Of a DNA stretch of 21,738 bases, positions 1 to 7,642 are shown one piece after another. Each line of letters opens with the position of its first letter. The first letter of the stretch is position 1. This DNA is from CAZYVD01 sp964651045 (GTDB lineage: Bacteria; Zhuqueibacterota; QNDG01; DSAB01), in assembly GCA_964651045.1 (NCBI GenBank), contig CAZYVD010000048.1:1-21738 (forward strand), written 5' to 3'. The notes under the pieces were generated by a model. It made no database searches. It had not been told where the DNA came from and was given only the letters and a program-made list of their open reading frames with translations. The translations under genes were made by a program, and so were the position numbers.

Positions 1-1
1 C

Positions 2-1075
2 GAAGATCTTATAAGGTTAAGAATTGCCCATCTTGAAAAAGTAAAAGGGAAAACAACATTATACACCGACTTAGTAGATAAATTTGGCGATACTAACGCA
101 TATGCGTTTCATAATCTCTACCCATATAAAGGTAAATTTTATCCTCGGGTAGTAAGGACTTTAATCAATGCCTTTAAGTTAAACCAAAATTCACTTCTTC
201 TTGACCCTTTTAATGGCTCTGGTACTGCTACACATGAAGCTTCACTTATGGGAATCAAAAGTGTAGGAATAGATGTCACGCCAATGGGAATAGTTTTATC
301 CAAGTTAAAAAATGATTTGCTTTTTATTGATGAGAAAAATTTGAATTTTACACCGAAAGAGTTACAAGACATTTTACAAGCAATAGAAAATAAAAAGTGG
401 GAACATTCCGACCCTTTAATTCATAAATTGATGTTAGCAGTATATTTCGATACTGTTGACGCCTTTACGAGAACTTCAAGGTATAACAGAACGGGCAAAA
501 CAGGCCTCTTTATACAAAAGTTAAATTACATAATCGATTGTCATAAAAAGACAATGGATATTAAAGAAAGCCATGAGCTTAAATTTGAACCTGCCCGCAT
601 TATAGAAGGAGACGTACTTGACCTAAAGAGTATTAATGAAATGGAAGATAAATTTGATGCGTGTATTACTAGTCCACCTTATTATTTTTCAATAGATTAT
701 GTCGGGAAAGACAAAATTGCCTACGATTATTTGGGTGTAAATATGAAAAAGATCGAATCCAAATATTTAGGAATGAAAAATAACGGAAAGCCTAAAAGTA
801 TTTATAGGGGATTACCTCCAAAGGTTGCTATGTATTATGAGGACTTAAACGAATCCATAAAAAATATCTTCTGGGCATTAAAGCCCGGCGGTAAACTTGC
901 TATAATAATAGGGGATAGTACTGTTAGCGGAAAAAAGATACCAACGACTATAACGACTAAAAAGTTCTGTGAGGAAGCAGGATTTAAGTTTGAAAAATTG
1001 ATATTCAATCCCCTTTTAGGTGCTCGTAATCGTGCAATTAGGGGAGAGAGCATAATAATTTGTAAAAAGGTGTAG
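2..1075 (+). CDS. DNA methyltransferase (N4-cytosine/N6-adenine type), 5'-truncated by window edge
   Basis: This is the modification half of a restriction-modification pair; it transfers a methyl group from SAM to an exocyclic base amine. The reading frame is open from base 2, so the true start lies outside the window and about 358 codons are visible. An internal ATG at 248 is not a credible start because it falls inside the SAM-binding motif. Seen in order: a motif X-like segment (YPYKGKFYP, about 121-147), motif I DPFNGSGT (203-226), then the catalytic motif IV TSPPYY (668-685). SPPY is more usual in N4-cytosine enzymes, while N6-adenine enzymes more often have DPPY, so I favour N4C as an inference. 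A late helix-strand segment (LKPGGKLAIIIGDS) is also typical of the fold. The stop TAG is 2 nt before the ATG of the nuclease gene, suggesting translational coupling. Codons are AT-rich compared with genes after 2500. Target sequence unknown. Confidence 0.9.
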   Translation, partial: EDLIRLRIAHLEKVKGKTTLYTDLVDKFGDTNAYAFHNLYPYKGKFYPRVVRTLINAFKLNQNSLLLDPFNGSGTATHEASLMGIKSVGIDVTPMGIVLSKLKNDLLFIDEKNLNFTPKELQDILQAIENKKWEHSDPLIHKLMLAVYFDTVDAFTRTSRYNRTGKTGLFIQKLNYIIDCHKKTMDIKESHELKFEPARIIEGDVLDLKSINEMEDKFDACITSPPYYFSIDYVGKDKIAYDYLGVNMKKIESKYLGMKNNGKPKSIYRGLPPKVAMYYEDLNESIKNIFWALKPGGKLAIIIGDSTVSGKKIPTTITTKKFCEEAGFKFEKLIFNPLLGARNRAIRGESIIICKKV

Positions 1076-1077
1076 AG

Positions 1078-2340
1078 ATGATTGCTAAAAGAAACTTACT
1101 TTGTGTAAAGTATAAAAATAGGTTAGAAATTGGGCAGATACTACTTTATGAACCATATAAGAATATCTTAATTAATTTTAAAGAATTATGCATTAATGTT
1201 AATGCTAAAGATTTTGACCCTGTAGCAAAAGTTTACGACGGCCTCTTAAGCGTTCCTGTTGAAATAAGAGAGTACTATGAAGCTTTATTGGGTGTTACTT
1301 CTTATTATCAACATAGTCAAGGCGGTAAAGGAAAGTATATAGAAAAAAAGCTTTCATCATATTTTGAAACCTGCTCTCTAAATATAGAAATTAGCAAGCT
1401 CCCCTTATGGTTAGAATATCCGGAGTTGCATAAAAAGAAAGGTATTTTTACTCAACAAGGTTTATCTCAAGAAGAAAGGAGAATTTTTAGAACGATTGAG
1501 TGGGACTGGATAGGAGATAGAGATGTAAGTGTTGATGTGGGGAGTACTATAAAAGATGAAAATGCAATGGTTTTGATAGAAATCAAAAATAGAGTGGACA
1601 CGGGTGGAACAGCTGGCAGGCGAGAAATCTGGACATCGGAAAAATTTGGTATTTTTGTTAGGTACTTAGATTCAAATAAAAAGATATTTAGAAAAAAAGA
1701 GAAAGAATTCTCTTTTACCGAACTACTTGAATATTTTGGAATTAGAGACTTTGAATTGTATATAGGCGTTTTGTTCGACAAAAGCGATAACCCCGCAACG
1801 GTTGAAACCGATAAGGCTCACGGTTTTTATTCCTCAAGCAAACAAGGTTTTGAATATTTGAAGAATCTAATCAAGCAAAGTTCAACTATTAGCATAGTTA
1901 AAGAAGATTCTAAAAATCTACAAATGGAACTTAGTTTGGCTTATTCACATCTGAAAGTAAAGATAGGAGCTGTATATGGGAATGATATTACATCAATACT
2001 TTTTAGAAAAAATCTACCAGTTTCAGATTTACTTCTATTGCGGTACGACGACATTTGGTTATCTCAGTTAATAACAATTGACGAAAGAGCCGTATTACTT
2101 AAAAACGGAAGAAACTACACTACGATCTTTCTTGATTTGTTAAAAAGAGACAGAGATTTAAGGATAAGGTATGACAACCTTATCAACTCGGAATGTAAAG
2201 TAAAAGAGCTTGAGGATATTATAAATTACTTGCTTGGTAAATATTCTACCTATTTTGAGAACAGTTTATTACCTGCTGGGAAAGCCAAAGAAGGCTATTT
2301 GGCGGATATAATTCAAGTTATATGTGCATGTGAAGCATAA
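1078..2340 (+). CDS. Type II restriction endonuclease, PD-(D/E)XK fold, family not recognised
   Basis: Predicted 420-aa endonuclease partner of the upstream methyltransferase; it would cleave DNA unmodified at the shared site. What is seen is a PD-(D/E)XK-like active site: Asp153 (SVDVG), then a hydrophobic strand ending in E168-I-K170 (VLIEIKNR), followed by a Gly/Arg-rich stretch (DTGGTAGRREIW). The position immediately 3' of a DNA methyltransferase, with a 2-nt gap, supports the call more strongly than the motif alone. I do not recognise the specific restriction enzyme family, so neither recognition sequence nor subtype is given. The rest of the protein shows no other motif I can name. It is AT-rich (about one third GC in lines counted by hand), consistent with horizontal acquisition. 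An alternative is a non-restriction nuclease accessory to the methylase, which is less likely given the classic two-gene arrangement. Confidence 0.75.
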   Translation: MIAKRNLLCVKYKNRLEIGQILLYEPYKNILINFKELCINVNAKDFDPVAKVYDGLLSVPVEIREYYEALLGVTSYYQHSQGGKGKYIEKKLSSYFETCSLNIEISKLPLWLEYPELHKKKGIFTQQGLSQEERRIFRTIEWDWIGDRDVSVDVGSTIKDENAMVLIEIKNRVDTGGTAGRREIWTSEKFGIFVRYLDSNKKIFRKKEKEFSFTELLEYFGIRDFELYIGVLFDKSDNPATVETDKAHGFYSSSKQGFEYLKNLIKQSSTISIVKEDSKNLQMELSLAYSHLKVKIGAVYGNDITSILFRKNLPVSDLLLLRYDDIWLSQLITIDERAVLLKNGRNYTTIFLDLLKRDRDLRIRYDNLINSECKVKELEDIINYLLGKYSTYFENSLLPAGKAKEGYLADIIQVICACEA

Positions 2341-2389
2341 TAAATTTAAAAGTGTAATTATGCCTATGGTAAAAAGCGACCAAAAGAGT

Positions 2390-2474
2390 ATAACACAGCA
2401 TAAAATGTTCATGACTTACGGCAATCACCCAAATTTGTGCTTCGTAAAAACTTCTTTTATGCTGTAAATGTTAT
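2390..2474. repeat. Large imperfect palindrome after the restriction-modification genes
   Basis: Perfect 11-bp inverted arms ACAGCATAAAA (2395-2405) and TTTTATGCTGT (2455-2465). They extend outward, after a 4-nt bulge on the right, by ATAAC (2390-2394) and GTTAT (2470-2474). Inside is a second stem, TTACGGCA (2416-2423) against TGC-tt-CGTAA (2438-2447). Folded, it would be a roughly 85-nt two-tier hairpin. There is no T-run after it on the + strand, so a simple intrinsic terminator is unlikely. It sits between the AT-rich restriction-modification pair and the PBP gene and could be a mobile-element remnant, an attachment site, or a structured 3' end. No clear target-site duplication is visible. 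Confidence 0.6.
2435..2463 (+). promoter_or_regulatory. Weak candidate sigma70-type promoter for the PBP gene
   Basis: TTGTGC (2435-2440), a 17-nt spacer and TATGCT (2458-2463) lie about 47 nt upstream of the preferred ATG of the PBP gene. Only 3 of 6 and 4 of 6 bases match the E. coli consensus, although spacing is ideal. The -10-like hexamer falls in the right arm of the palindrome described for this gap. The organism's own promoter consensus is unknown, so this is only suggestive. Confidence 0.2.
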
Positions 2475-2497
2475 CAGAAGAATAAGTGAAAAACTCT

Positions 2498-2503
2498 AAA
2501 GGA
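2498..2503 (+). promoter_or_regulatory. Shine-Dalgarno site deciding the PBP start
   Basis: AAAGGA is 6 nt before the ATG at 2510. The in-frame GTG at 2486 has only a poor AGAAG-like sequence close upstream, so the ATG at 2510 is preferred. Confidence 0.6.
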
Positions 2504-2509
2504 CATAAA

Positions 2510-4723
2510 ATGAAAAGAAAGAGAAGAAATCTGACTTCACATAACATCAAAAAAGAGATAAAATCAAATTCATTAACCAATCTAAAAAAGAGCTGGGCAA
2601 TATATCCAATAACAGCATTTCTATTTATAGTTCTCACGGCAGCCGTATCCATCTTTCTTCTCAGCAGAAACCTTCCATCTCTCAGCGAACTTGAAAAATA
2701 TGATCCGGAACTCGTCTCAAAGATTTACTCTGCAGACGGCGTCGAGCTAAAGCCCTTTGCGCTTCGAAACAGGATAAGGGTCCCACTGGACAGAATGCCG
2801 GATCATCTGATAAATGCCCTCATTGCAACAGAGGACAGAAAGTTCTGGCGTCACTGGGGCATAGATCTTAAGAGGTCTGTAAAAATGATATTTGTGAATC
2901 TTGCAAGCATGGAGATTCAGGGCGGAGCAAGCACAATAACCCAGCAGCTTGCCAGAAAACTCTACCTCACACCAAAGAGATCAATCATCAGAAAGCTAAG
3001 AGAACAACTAACGGCTATTCAGATCGAGCGAACATATTCAAAACCAGAAATACTCGAGATGTATCTAAATCAAATGCCCCTTGGACGAGGCGCATATGGT
3101 GTTCAGACCGCGGCAATGCGTTATTTTGGCAAAAATGTAGAGGAGCTTCAACCGCACGAGTCGGCTCTTCTTGTGGGACTGCTTCAGCTTCCCTATGGCT
3201 ACTTCAATCCTGACCGTGATACTGTGGCTGCAAAAAAAAGAAGGAATGTTGTGTTCAGAAGCATGCTCGACTGCAACTATATTACAAAATCTGAGTACGA
3301 CTCTCTATGTCAGCTAAATCTTGGCGTTCTCCCCCGCGATCATAAGGAAGATATAATTGCTCCATATTTTAGGGAATATGTGCGCAAGATGCTCTATGAG
3401 AAATATGGCGACCGGCTCTTTACAGGTGGATTGACAATAGAGACAACCCTCGATACGCGTGTCCAGGCGTGTGCAGACAGTGCAATAAAATCATTCATTC
3501 CTGTGCTTGAGAAAAAGATCAGAGAAAGAGTGCTGGAGAACAAAAGTTTTGCCAAATGGCTCGATCCGCCGCTTGAGGATGAAGAAGAGATAGAAAAATT
3601 TCTTGCAGACAGTGCAAGAGTGGATTCCCTAATGAGAGTAAAGTATACCCTGCAGGTAGCACTAATAGCCATCGATCCGACCAACGGTCACATACTTGCT
3701 ATGGTCGGAGGAAGAGACTTTAAAAAATCGAAATTCAACAGGGCGGTTCAGATGACCCGACAGCCCGGTTCAGCCTTTAAACCATTTGCATATACGGTTG
3801 CAATAGAAAACGGATATTCACCAATCACTGAGCTTCTAAATGTGCCCATCGTAATACCAAGTTTAGATGGAACGATGTGGAAACCAAAAAACTACGACGG
3901 AAGCGTTGGAGGAAAGACGACCCTCAGGGAAGGGTTGAAAAGATCGCTCAATCTGATTGCGGCACATCTGGTGCAGGAACTAATACCTGCAAGAGAGGTT
4001 GTAAAAATGGCCAAAAGGTTCGGACTTACCACAAAGATCCATGCATATGACGGTGTTGCACTGGGACAGGATCTTGTAATACCAATAGAAATAACATCTG
4101 CATATTCCGCATTTGCAAACAAGGGTGTAAGGGTAGATCCTGTTGCAGTTCTGCGAGTAACAGACAAGGATGGAAATATTCTTCAGAGAGCAAAACCACC
4201 GTCTGGCAGGAGTCATGTTGTAATAAATGAAAATACTGCATATATCATGACAGACATGCTACAGGAGGTTCTCAAGGAGGGCGGAACCGGATTCTCGGCA
4301 AGATGGAAATATAAATTCTATCGTCCTGCAGCAGGAAAAACAGGTACAACAAACGATTTTAAAAACGGCTGGTTCGTGGGGTTTACTCCTCAGATGACTA
4401 CCTGTGTGTGGGTCGGGTTTGACGATGAAAGGATAAGCCTCGGTGATAATTTGCCTGGAGCTAAAACCGCTCTTCCCGTATGGGCAAGGTTTATGAAAAT
4501 GGCACACGACACATTAAACCTTCCTCTTGCAGATTTCGAAAAACCACCAGGCATAATAATATGTGAAATTTGCACACAAAGTAAAAAAATTGCAACAGAA
4601 GCATGTCCCAAAACCATAACAGAAGTCTTTACTGAAAAAACTGTTCCAACAGATACCTGTGATATTCATATAAGTCCAATAGAAAAAAGAAAAAGGTGGA
4701 AGAAAAAAAGAATAATCTTTTAA
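2510..4723 (+). CDS. Penicillin-binding protein 1A family, bifunctional transglycosylase/transpeptidase
   Basis: A class A PBP that polymerises lipid II glycan strands and cross-links their peptides at the outer face of the inner membrane. In 737-aa numbering: a basic cytoplasmic N-terminus, one membrane anchor (about 29-52), a GT51 transglycosylase domain with catalytic Glu108 in TEDRKFWRHWG and the GGASTITQQLARKLYL motif, then a transpeptidase domain with nucleophile Ser421 in SAFK, SLN at 479-481 and KTG at 610-612. All three penicillin-binding motifs are intact. The C-terminus has conserved-looking cysteines (CEIC..., ...EACPKT, ...DTCDIH) and a basic tail. It lacks the long insertion of E. 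coli PBP1A. The ATG at 2510 is chosen for its SD; a GTG at 2486 would add 8 residues. It is convergent with the phosphorylase gene, 9 nt between stops, with no terminator visible between them. GC is higher than in the upstream restriction-modification pair. Confidence 0.96.
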   Translation: MKRKRRNLTSHNIKKEIKSNSLTNLKKSWAIYPITAFLFIVLTAAVSIFLLSRNLPSLSELEKYDPELVSKIYSADGVELKPFALRNRIRVPLDRMPDHLINALIATEDRKFWRHWGIDLKRSVKMIFVNLASMEIQGGASTITQQLARKLYLTPKRSIIRKLREQLTAIQIERTYSKPEILEMYLNQMPLGRGAYGVQTAAMRYFGKNVEELQPHESALLVGLLQLPYGYFNPDRDTVAAKKRRNVVFRSMLDCNYITKSEYDSLCQLNLGVLPRDHKEDIIAPYFREYVRKMLYEKYGDRLFTGGLTIETTLDTRVQACADSAIKSFIPVLEKKIRERVLENKSFAKWLDPPLEDEEEIEKFLADSARVDSLMRVKYTLQVALIAIDPTNGHILAMVGGRDFKKSKFNRAVQMTRQPGSAFKPFAYTVAIENGYSPITELLNVPIVIPSLDGTMWKPKNYDGSVGGKTTLREGLKRSLNLIAAHLVQELIPAREVVKMAKRFGLTTKIHAYDGVALGQDLVIPIEITSAYSAFANKGVRVDPVAVLRVTDKDGNILQRAKPPSGRSHVVINENTAYIMTDMLQEVLKEGGTGFSARWKYKFYRPAAGKTGTTNDFKNGWFVGFTPQMTTCVWVGFDDERISLGDNLPGAKTALPVWARFMKMAHDTLNLPLADFEKPPGIIICEICTQSKKIATEACPKTITEVFTEKTVPTDTCDIHISPIEKRKRWKKKRIIF

Positions 4724-4732
4724 AGACCTGTT

Positions 4733-6094
4733 TCACAAAGATAGATCACATAGACAGCCTGAATCCTTGATCAAACCCTCATCAATGAATCCTCTAATCA
4801 GGGGTCGCCTTTTAACTTCTGATTCAGAAAATTTAAAAGCCTTTAAGAGACGGACCCTTGCCTCATCTATAACATCATACCTGTTTGTATAAAAGAAAGC
4901 TAATCTCTCTCCTTTACCGACCCCATCACCTGTCTTTTTTTGAATCACTATACCCGCACAATGGTCAATCTCATCCTCTTTTCTCATTCTTCCTGCTCCG
5001 AGAATCACAGCAGTCCTGCCAATCTCATATCCATCAATATCTGAAATATATCCATTGCATGGACTCTTAACAACTTCTTTAAATTTGCACTCAGGATAGG
5101 AATCGGGATCTTCGACAACAGACACATCACCACCCTGCATCTTGACCATCTCCAGGAAACGATAGTAACCCTCTCCAGAATCGAGCTTGTGCTGAATCAA
5201 TTCCATTCCATCCTTAACAGAGGATACCCTCTCACCCAAAACGAGCATCAAACCACCAAGAGTTATAACTGCCTCCATCAAATCCTCTGGCCCCTCGCCC
5301 TTTAATGCTGATACTGCCTCCCTCACCTCAAGCCAGTTGCCAATGGATCTACCAAGAGGCTCATCCATTCCGGTTATAAGAGCAACAGTCTTAAGAGACA
5401 TACAATTTCCTGCTGATACTAACTCTTTTGCAAGTTTTACCGCCTCATCCATGCTTCTGAAAAAGGCTCCCCTGCCAACCTTTACATCGAGAACAAGGCA
5501 ATCTGCCCCCTCTGCCTTCTTTTTACTCAGGATACTTGCACAAATCAAAGGAATCGATGAAACCGTACCTGTAACATCACGAAGTGCATACATCTTTCTG
5601 TCTGCAGGCACAACTCTCTCGGTCTGACCCATCATGGCAAAACCGATCTTCTCAACCTGCTTGATAAACTCTTTCTCTGAAAGATCTGTCCTGAGTCCAT
5701 TTATCGACTCCAACTTGTCGAGCGTTCCGCCAGTATGACCCAATCCTCTGCCCGACATCATTGGTACAACAATACCCGAAGCTGCAACGAGTGGGGCAAG
5801 TACCAAAGAGACCTTATCACCCACTCCACCTGTCGAATGTTTGTCTACCTTTACGCCCTGAATATATGAGAGATCAATTGTCTCTCCAGAATTTATCATC
5901 GCCTCTATTAGTGCCAATGTCTCGCTTCTATCCATTCCCTGAAAATAGACAGCCATAAGAAAACTGCTCATCTGATAATCAGGAATCTCACCCTTTGTGT
6001 ATCCTGACACTGCAAGAGCAATCTCCTCTCTTGATAGTTTATAACCCTCCCGCTTCTTCTTTATTATTTCAATAAAATCAAAATTACTCATCAC
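4733..6094 (-). CDS. deoA: Pyrimidine-nucleoside (thymidine) phosphorylase, Pdp/DeoA
   Basis: Catalyses reversible phosphorolysis of thymidine, deoxyuridine and possibly uridine to base plus (deoxy)ribose-1-phosphate in the cytoplasm. The 453-aa protein has the family signature SGRGLGHTGGTLDKLES, the phosphate-binding KVDKHSTGGVGDKVS, and GQTERVVPADRKMYALRDVTG-type segments, and it covers the usual three-part family layout (N-terminal alpha domain, alpha/beta domain, C-terminal barrel-like domain). It resembles the Bacillus-type Pdp in layout, so broad pyrimidine specificity is possible; the symbol deoA is used loosely. It is the last gene of a four-gene minus-strand operon, overlapping the deoC stop by 11 nt from the GTG at 6094, or 8 nt if the ATG at 6091 is used. 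An AAAAGG SD (6102-6107) is 7 nt from the GTG and 10 nt from the ATG, so either start is possible. Together with deoC it suggests deoxynucleoside salvage and catabolism. Confidence 0.94.
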   Translation of the reverse strand: MMSNFDFIEIIKKKREGYKLSREEIALAVSGYTKGEIPDYQMSSFLMAVYFQGMDRSETLALIEAMINSGETIDLSYIQGVKVDKHSTGGVGDKVSLVLAPLVAASGIVVPMMSGRGLGHTGGTLDKLESINGLRTDLSEKEFIKQVEKIGFAMMGQTERVVPADRKMYALRDVTGTVSSIPLICASILSKKKAEGADCLVLDVKVGRGAFFRSMDEAVKLAKELVSAGNCMSLKTVALITGMDEPLGRSIGNWLEVREAVSALKGEGPEDLMEAVITLGGLMLVLGERVSSVKDGMELIQHKLDSGEGYYRFLEMVKMQGGDVSVVEDPDSYPECKFKEVVKSPCNGYISDIDGYEIGRTAVILGAGRMRKEDEIDHCAGIVIQKKTGDGVGKGERLAFFYTNRYDVIDEARVRLLKAFKFSESEVKRRPLIRGFIDEGLIKDSGCLCDLSL

Positions 6095-6776
6095 TCTTGA
6101 GCCTTTTCAAATGCTCCTCCATGATCTTTACACCACTGCTTGTGCCAATACGTGTTGCTCCAGCATTTAAAAATTTCATAACATCATTCAAGGTTCGTAT
6201 TCCTCCAGAGGCCTTGATGGCAACACCCGATCCAGTCAAGACTCTTTTTATCAATTTAACATCATCTAATGTTGCTCCTCCTCCAAAACCAGTCGAGGTC
6301 TTCACAAAGTCAGCACCAGCATCAGCAACTATACTGCATGCCCGAATCTTCTCGGTATTGGTCAGCAGCGAGGCTTCAATTATGACCTTTACAATACATC
6401 CTCGGTCATGACACTCATCTGCCACTGTTTTAATATCTTCATAAACCCTCTCATTCTCCCGATCCTTTAATGCTCCGACATTTATAACCATATCGATCTC
6501 ATCTGCTCCATCTTCAATCGCCCTTCTTGCCTGCATGAGCTTTACTTCTGAAACATCTGCCCCAAACGGGAAACCAGCCACACTGCAAACCCTTATACCC
6601 TTTTTTCTGATCATTTCTGATGCAAATCTTACATAATAAGGATGCACACAAACAGCAAAGAATTTATACTTCTCGGCTTCACTGCAGAGCCGTGCAATAT
6701 CATCCATCGTTGCATCAGGACGCAAAAGAGTATGGTCGATGAATTTTTCGATATTTAGCCGCTCAGAGCAATTCAC
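6084..6776 (-). CDS. deoC: Deoxyribose-phosphate aldolase
   Basis: Class I aldolase that cleaves 2-deoxyribose-5-phosphate to glyceraldehyde-3-phosphate and acetaldehyde, the last step of deoxynucleoside catabolism. The 230-aa TIM barrel has all hallmark segments: IDHTLLRPDAT, VCSVAGFPFG, EIDMVINVGALK (Asp95), DFVKTSTGF with the Schiff-base Lys159, and IKASGGIRT with Lys188. Length is normal for the short bacterial form. The start is GTG at 6776, supported by a strong SD and by a 4-nt GTGA overlap with the prmA stop; the 3' end overlaps the phosphorylase start. Phosphopentomutase, needed to join the two deo steps, is not in the window. Confidence 0.97.
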   Translation of the reverse strand: MNCSERLNIEKFIDHTLLRPDATMDDIARLCSEAEKYKFFAVCVHPYYVRFASEMIRKKGIRVCSVAGFPFGADVSEVKLMQARRAIEDGADEIDMVINVGALKDRENERVYEDIKTVADECHDRGCIVKVIIEASLLTNTEKIRACSIVADAGADFVKTSTGFGGGATLDDVKLIKRVLTGSGVAIKASGGIRTLNDVMKFLNAGATRIGTSSGVKIMEEHLKRLKSDE

Positions 6777-7642
6777 TTGGTCTCACCTCTTCTCATGACT
6801 ATTCCGATCCACTCACCAATTGAATCAACCTCCTCTACAGTATATCCAGATGAGAGGAACCTCTTCTCCACCATTTTGAGCTCGCTCAGCAGAATACCGG
6901 ACGCAATAAGGAGACCATCCTGTTTCAGATTTTTCCGCAATCTAAATGCATAATCTATCAGAACGCGACTGTTTATGTTAGCAGCAACAAGATCAAAAGA
7001 TAAATCTCCTATCACATCTAGACTGCCATGCACAACCTCTACTTCTTTATCAATGCCGTTCAATTCCAAATTTTCACGGCAGTTTTCCACTGCATCTCTG
7101 TCTATGTCCACAGCCACAACGCTCTCTGCTCCCAGTTTCAATGCCGAAATTGCCAGAATGCCAGATCCGGCCCCTAAATCCATCACCCGAGCAGACGGCT
7201 TTAGATATTTCTCTAGAAATTTCAGACACATTCGAGTTGTATTGTGTGTTCCGGTTCCAAAAGCCATTCTCGGCATTATCTCAATAACTATCTCCGAACC
7301 CTGCTCTTTCCACTCCTCCCATGGCGGCTTAACAATAATGTGAGGTGTTACCCTAATGGGTTTGAAATATTTTCTCCATTCATCAGACCAATCTCTTGCG
7401 GCCACCTCCTTTAAGGCAATTTTATTGCATGAGAGTCCAAGACCCTTTAATCTACGGATGTAATCCCTTAGCTCATCCTCAAGACCTTCTGGAATTTCAT
7501 CTTCCGCAAAATATCCCTTTATGCCTCCCTCTTCCTCCTCGAGTCCACAGCATCCCCTCTCGAATAAAAAATTCCCGCAGCACTGGAGAAGTTCAGTGCA
7601 CCCGGAAATCTCTACCTCGATCCATTTAGATCTAGTGTTCAT
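6773..7642 (-). CDS. prmA: Ribosomal protein L11 methyltransferase
   Basis: SAM-dependent methyltransferase that, in characterised bacteria, trimethylates ribosomal protein L11. The 289-aa protein has an N-terminal substrate-recognition domain (about 1-100) and a Rossmann methyltransferase domain: AFGTGTH (127-133), SAM-binding DLGAGSG (155-161), acidic ribose-binding strand VAVDID (176-181) and the ANIN segment (221-224) that replaces NPPY in PrmA. Length matches the family. The ATG at 7642 overlaps the end of the upstream M28 gene by 11 nt and has no clear SD, so translation is probably coupled. Linkage to deoxynucleoside genes has no obvious functional meaning and may only be operon packing. 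Confidence 0.93.
   Translation of the reverse strand: MNTRSKWIEVEISGCTELLQCCGNFLFERGCCGLEEEEGGIKGYFAEDEIPEGLEDELRDYIRRLKGLGLSCNKIALKEVAARDWSDEWRKYFKPIRVTPHIIVKPPWEEWKEQGSEIVIEIMPRMAFGTGTHNTTRMCLKFLEKYLKPSARVMDLGAGSGILAISALKLGAESVVAVDIDRDAVENCRENLELNGIDKEVEVVHGSLDVIGDLSFDLVAANINSRVLIDYAFRLRKNLKQDGLLIASGILLSELKMVEKRFLSSGYTVEEVDSIGEWIGIVMRRGETK
6783..6789 (-). promoter_or_regulatory. Shine-Dalgarno site supporting the deoC GTG start
   Basis: On the minus strand GAGGTGA lies 6 nt before the GTG at 6776, inside the end of prmA. It is one of the strongest SD matches in the operon and supports both the unusual start codon and re-initiation at the GTGA junction. Confidence 0.6.

Noticed and set aside
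2390..2474. Palindrome as an integron attC site
   Set aside because: The outer ATAAC/GTTAT pair hints at it, but neither RYYYAAC nor GTTRRRY is matched, and no cassette array or second copy is visible.
4555..4720. Cysteine-rich tail of the PBP as a novel metal site
   Set aside because: Paired cysteines and a G/T-x-P...C..H ending are a recurring feature of class A PBPs, so this is likely ordinary.
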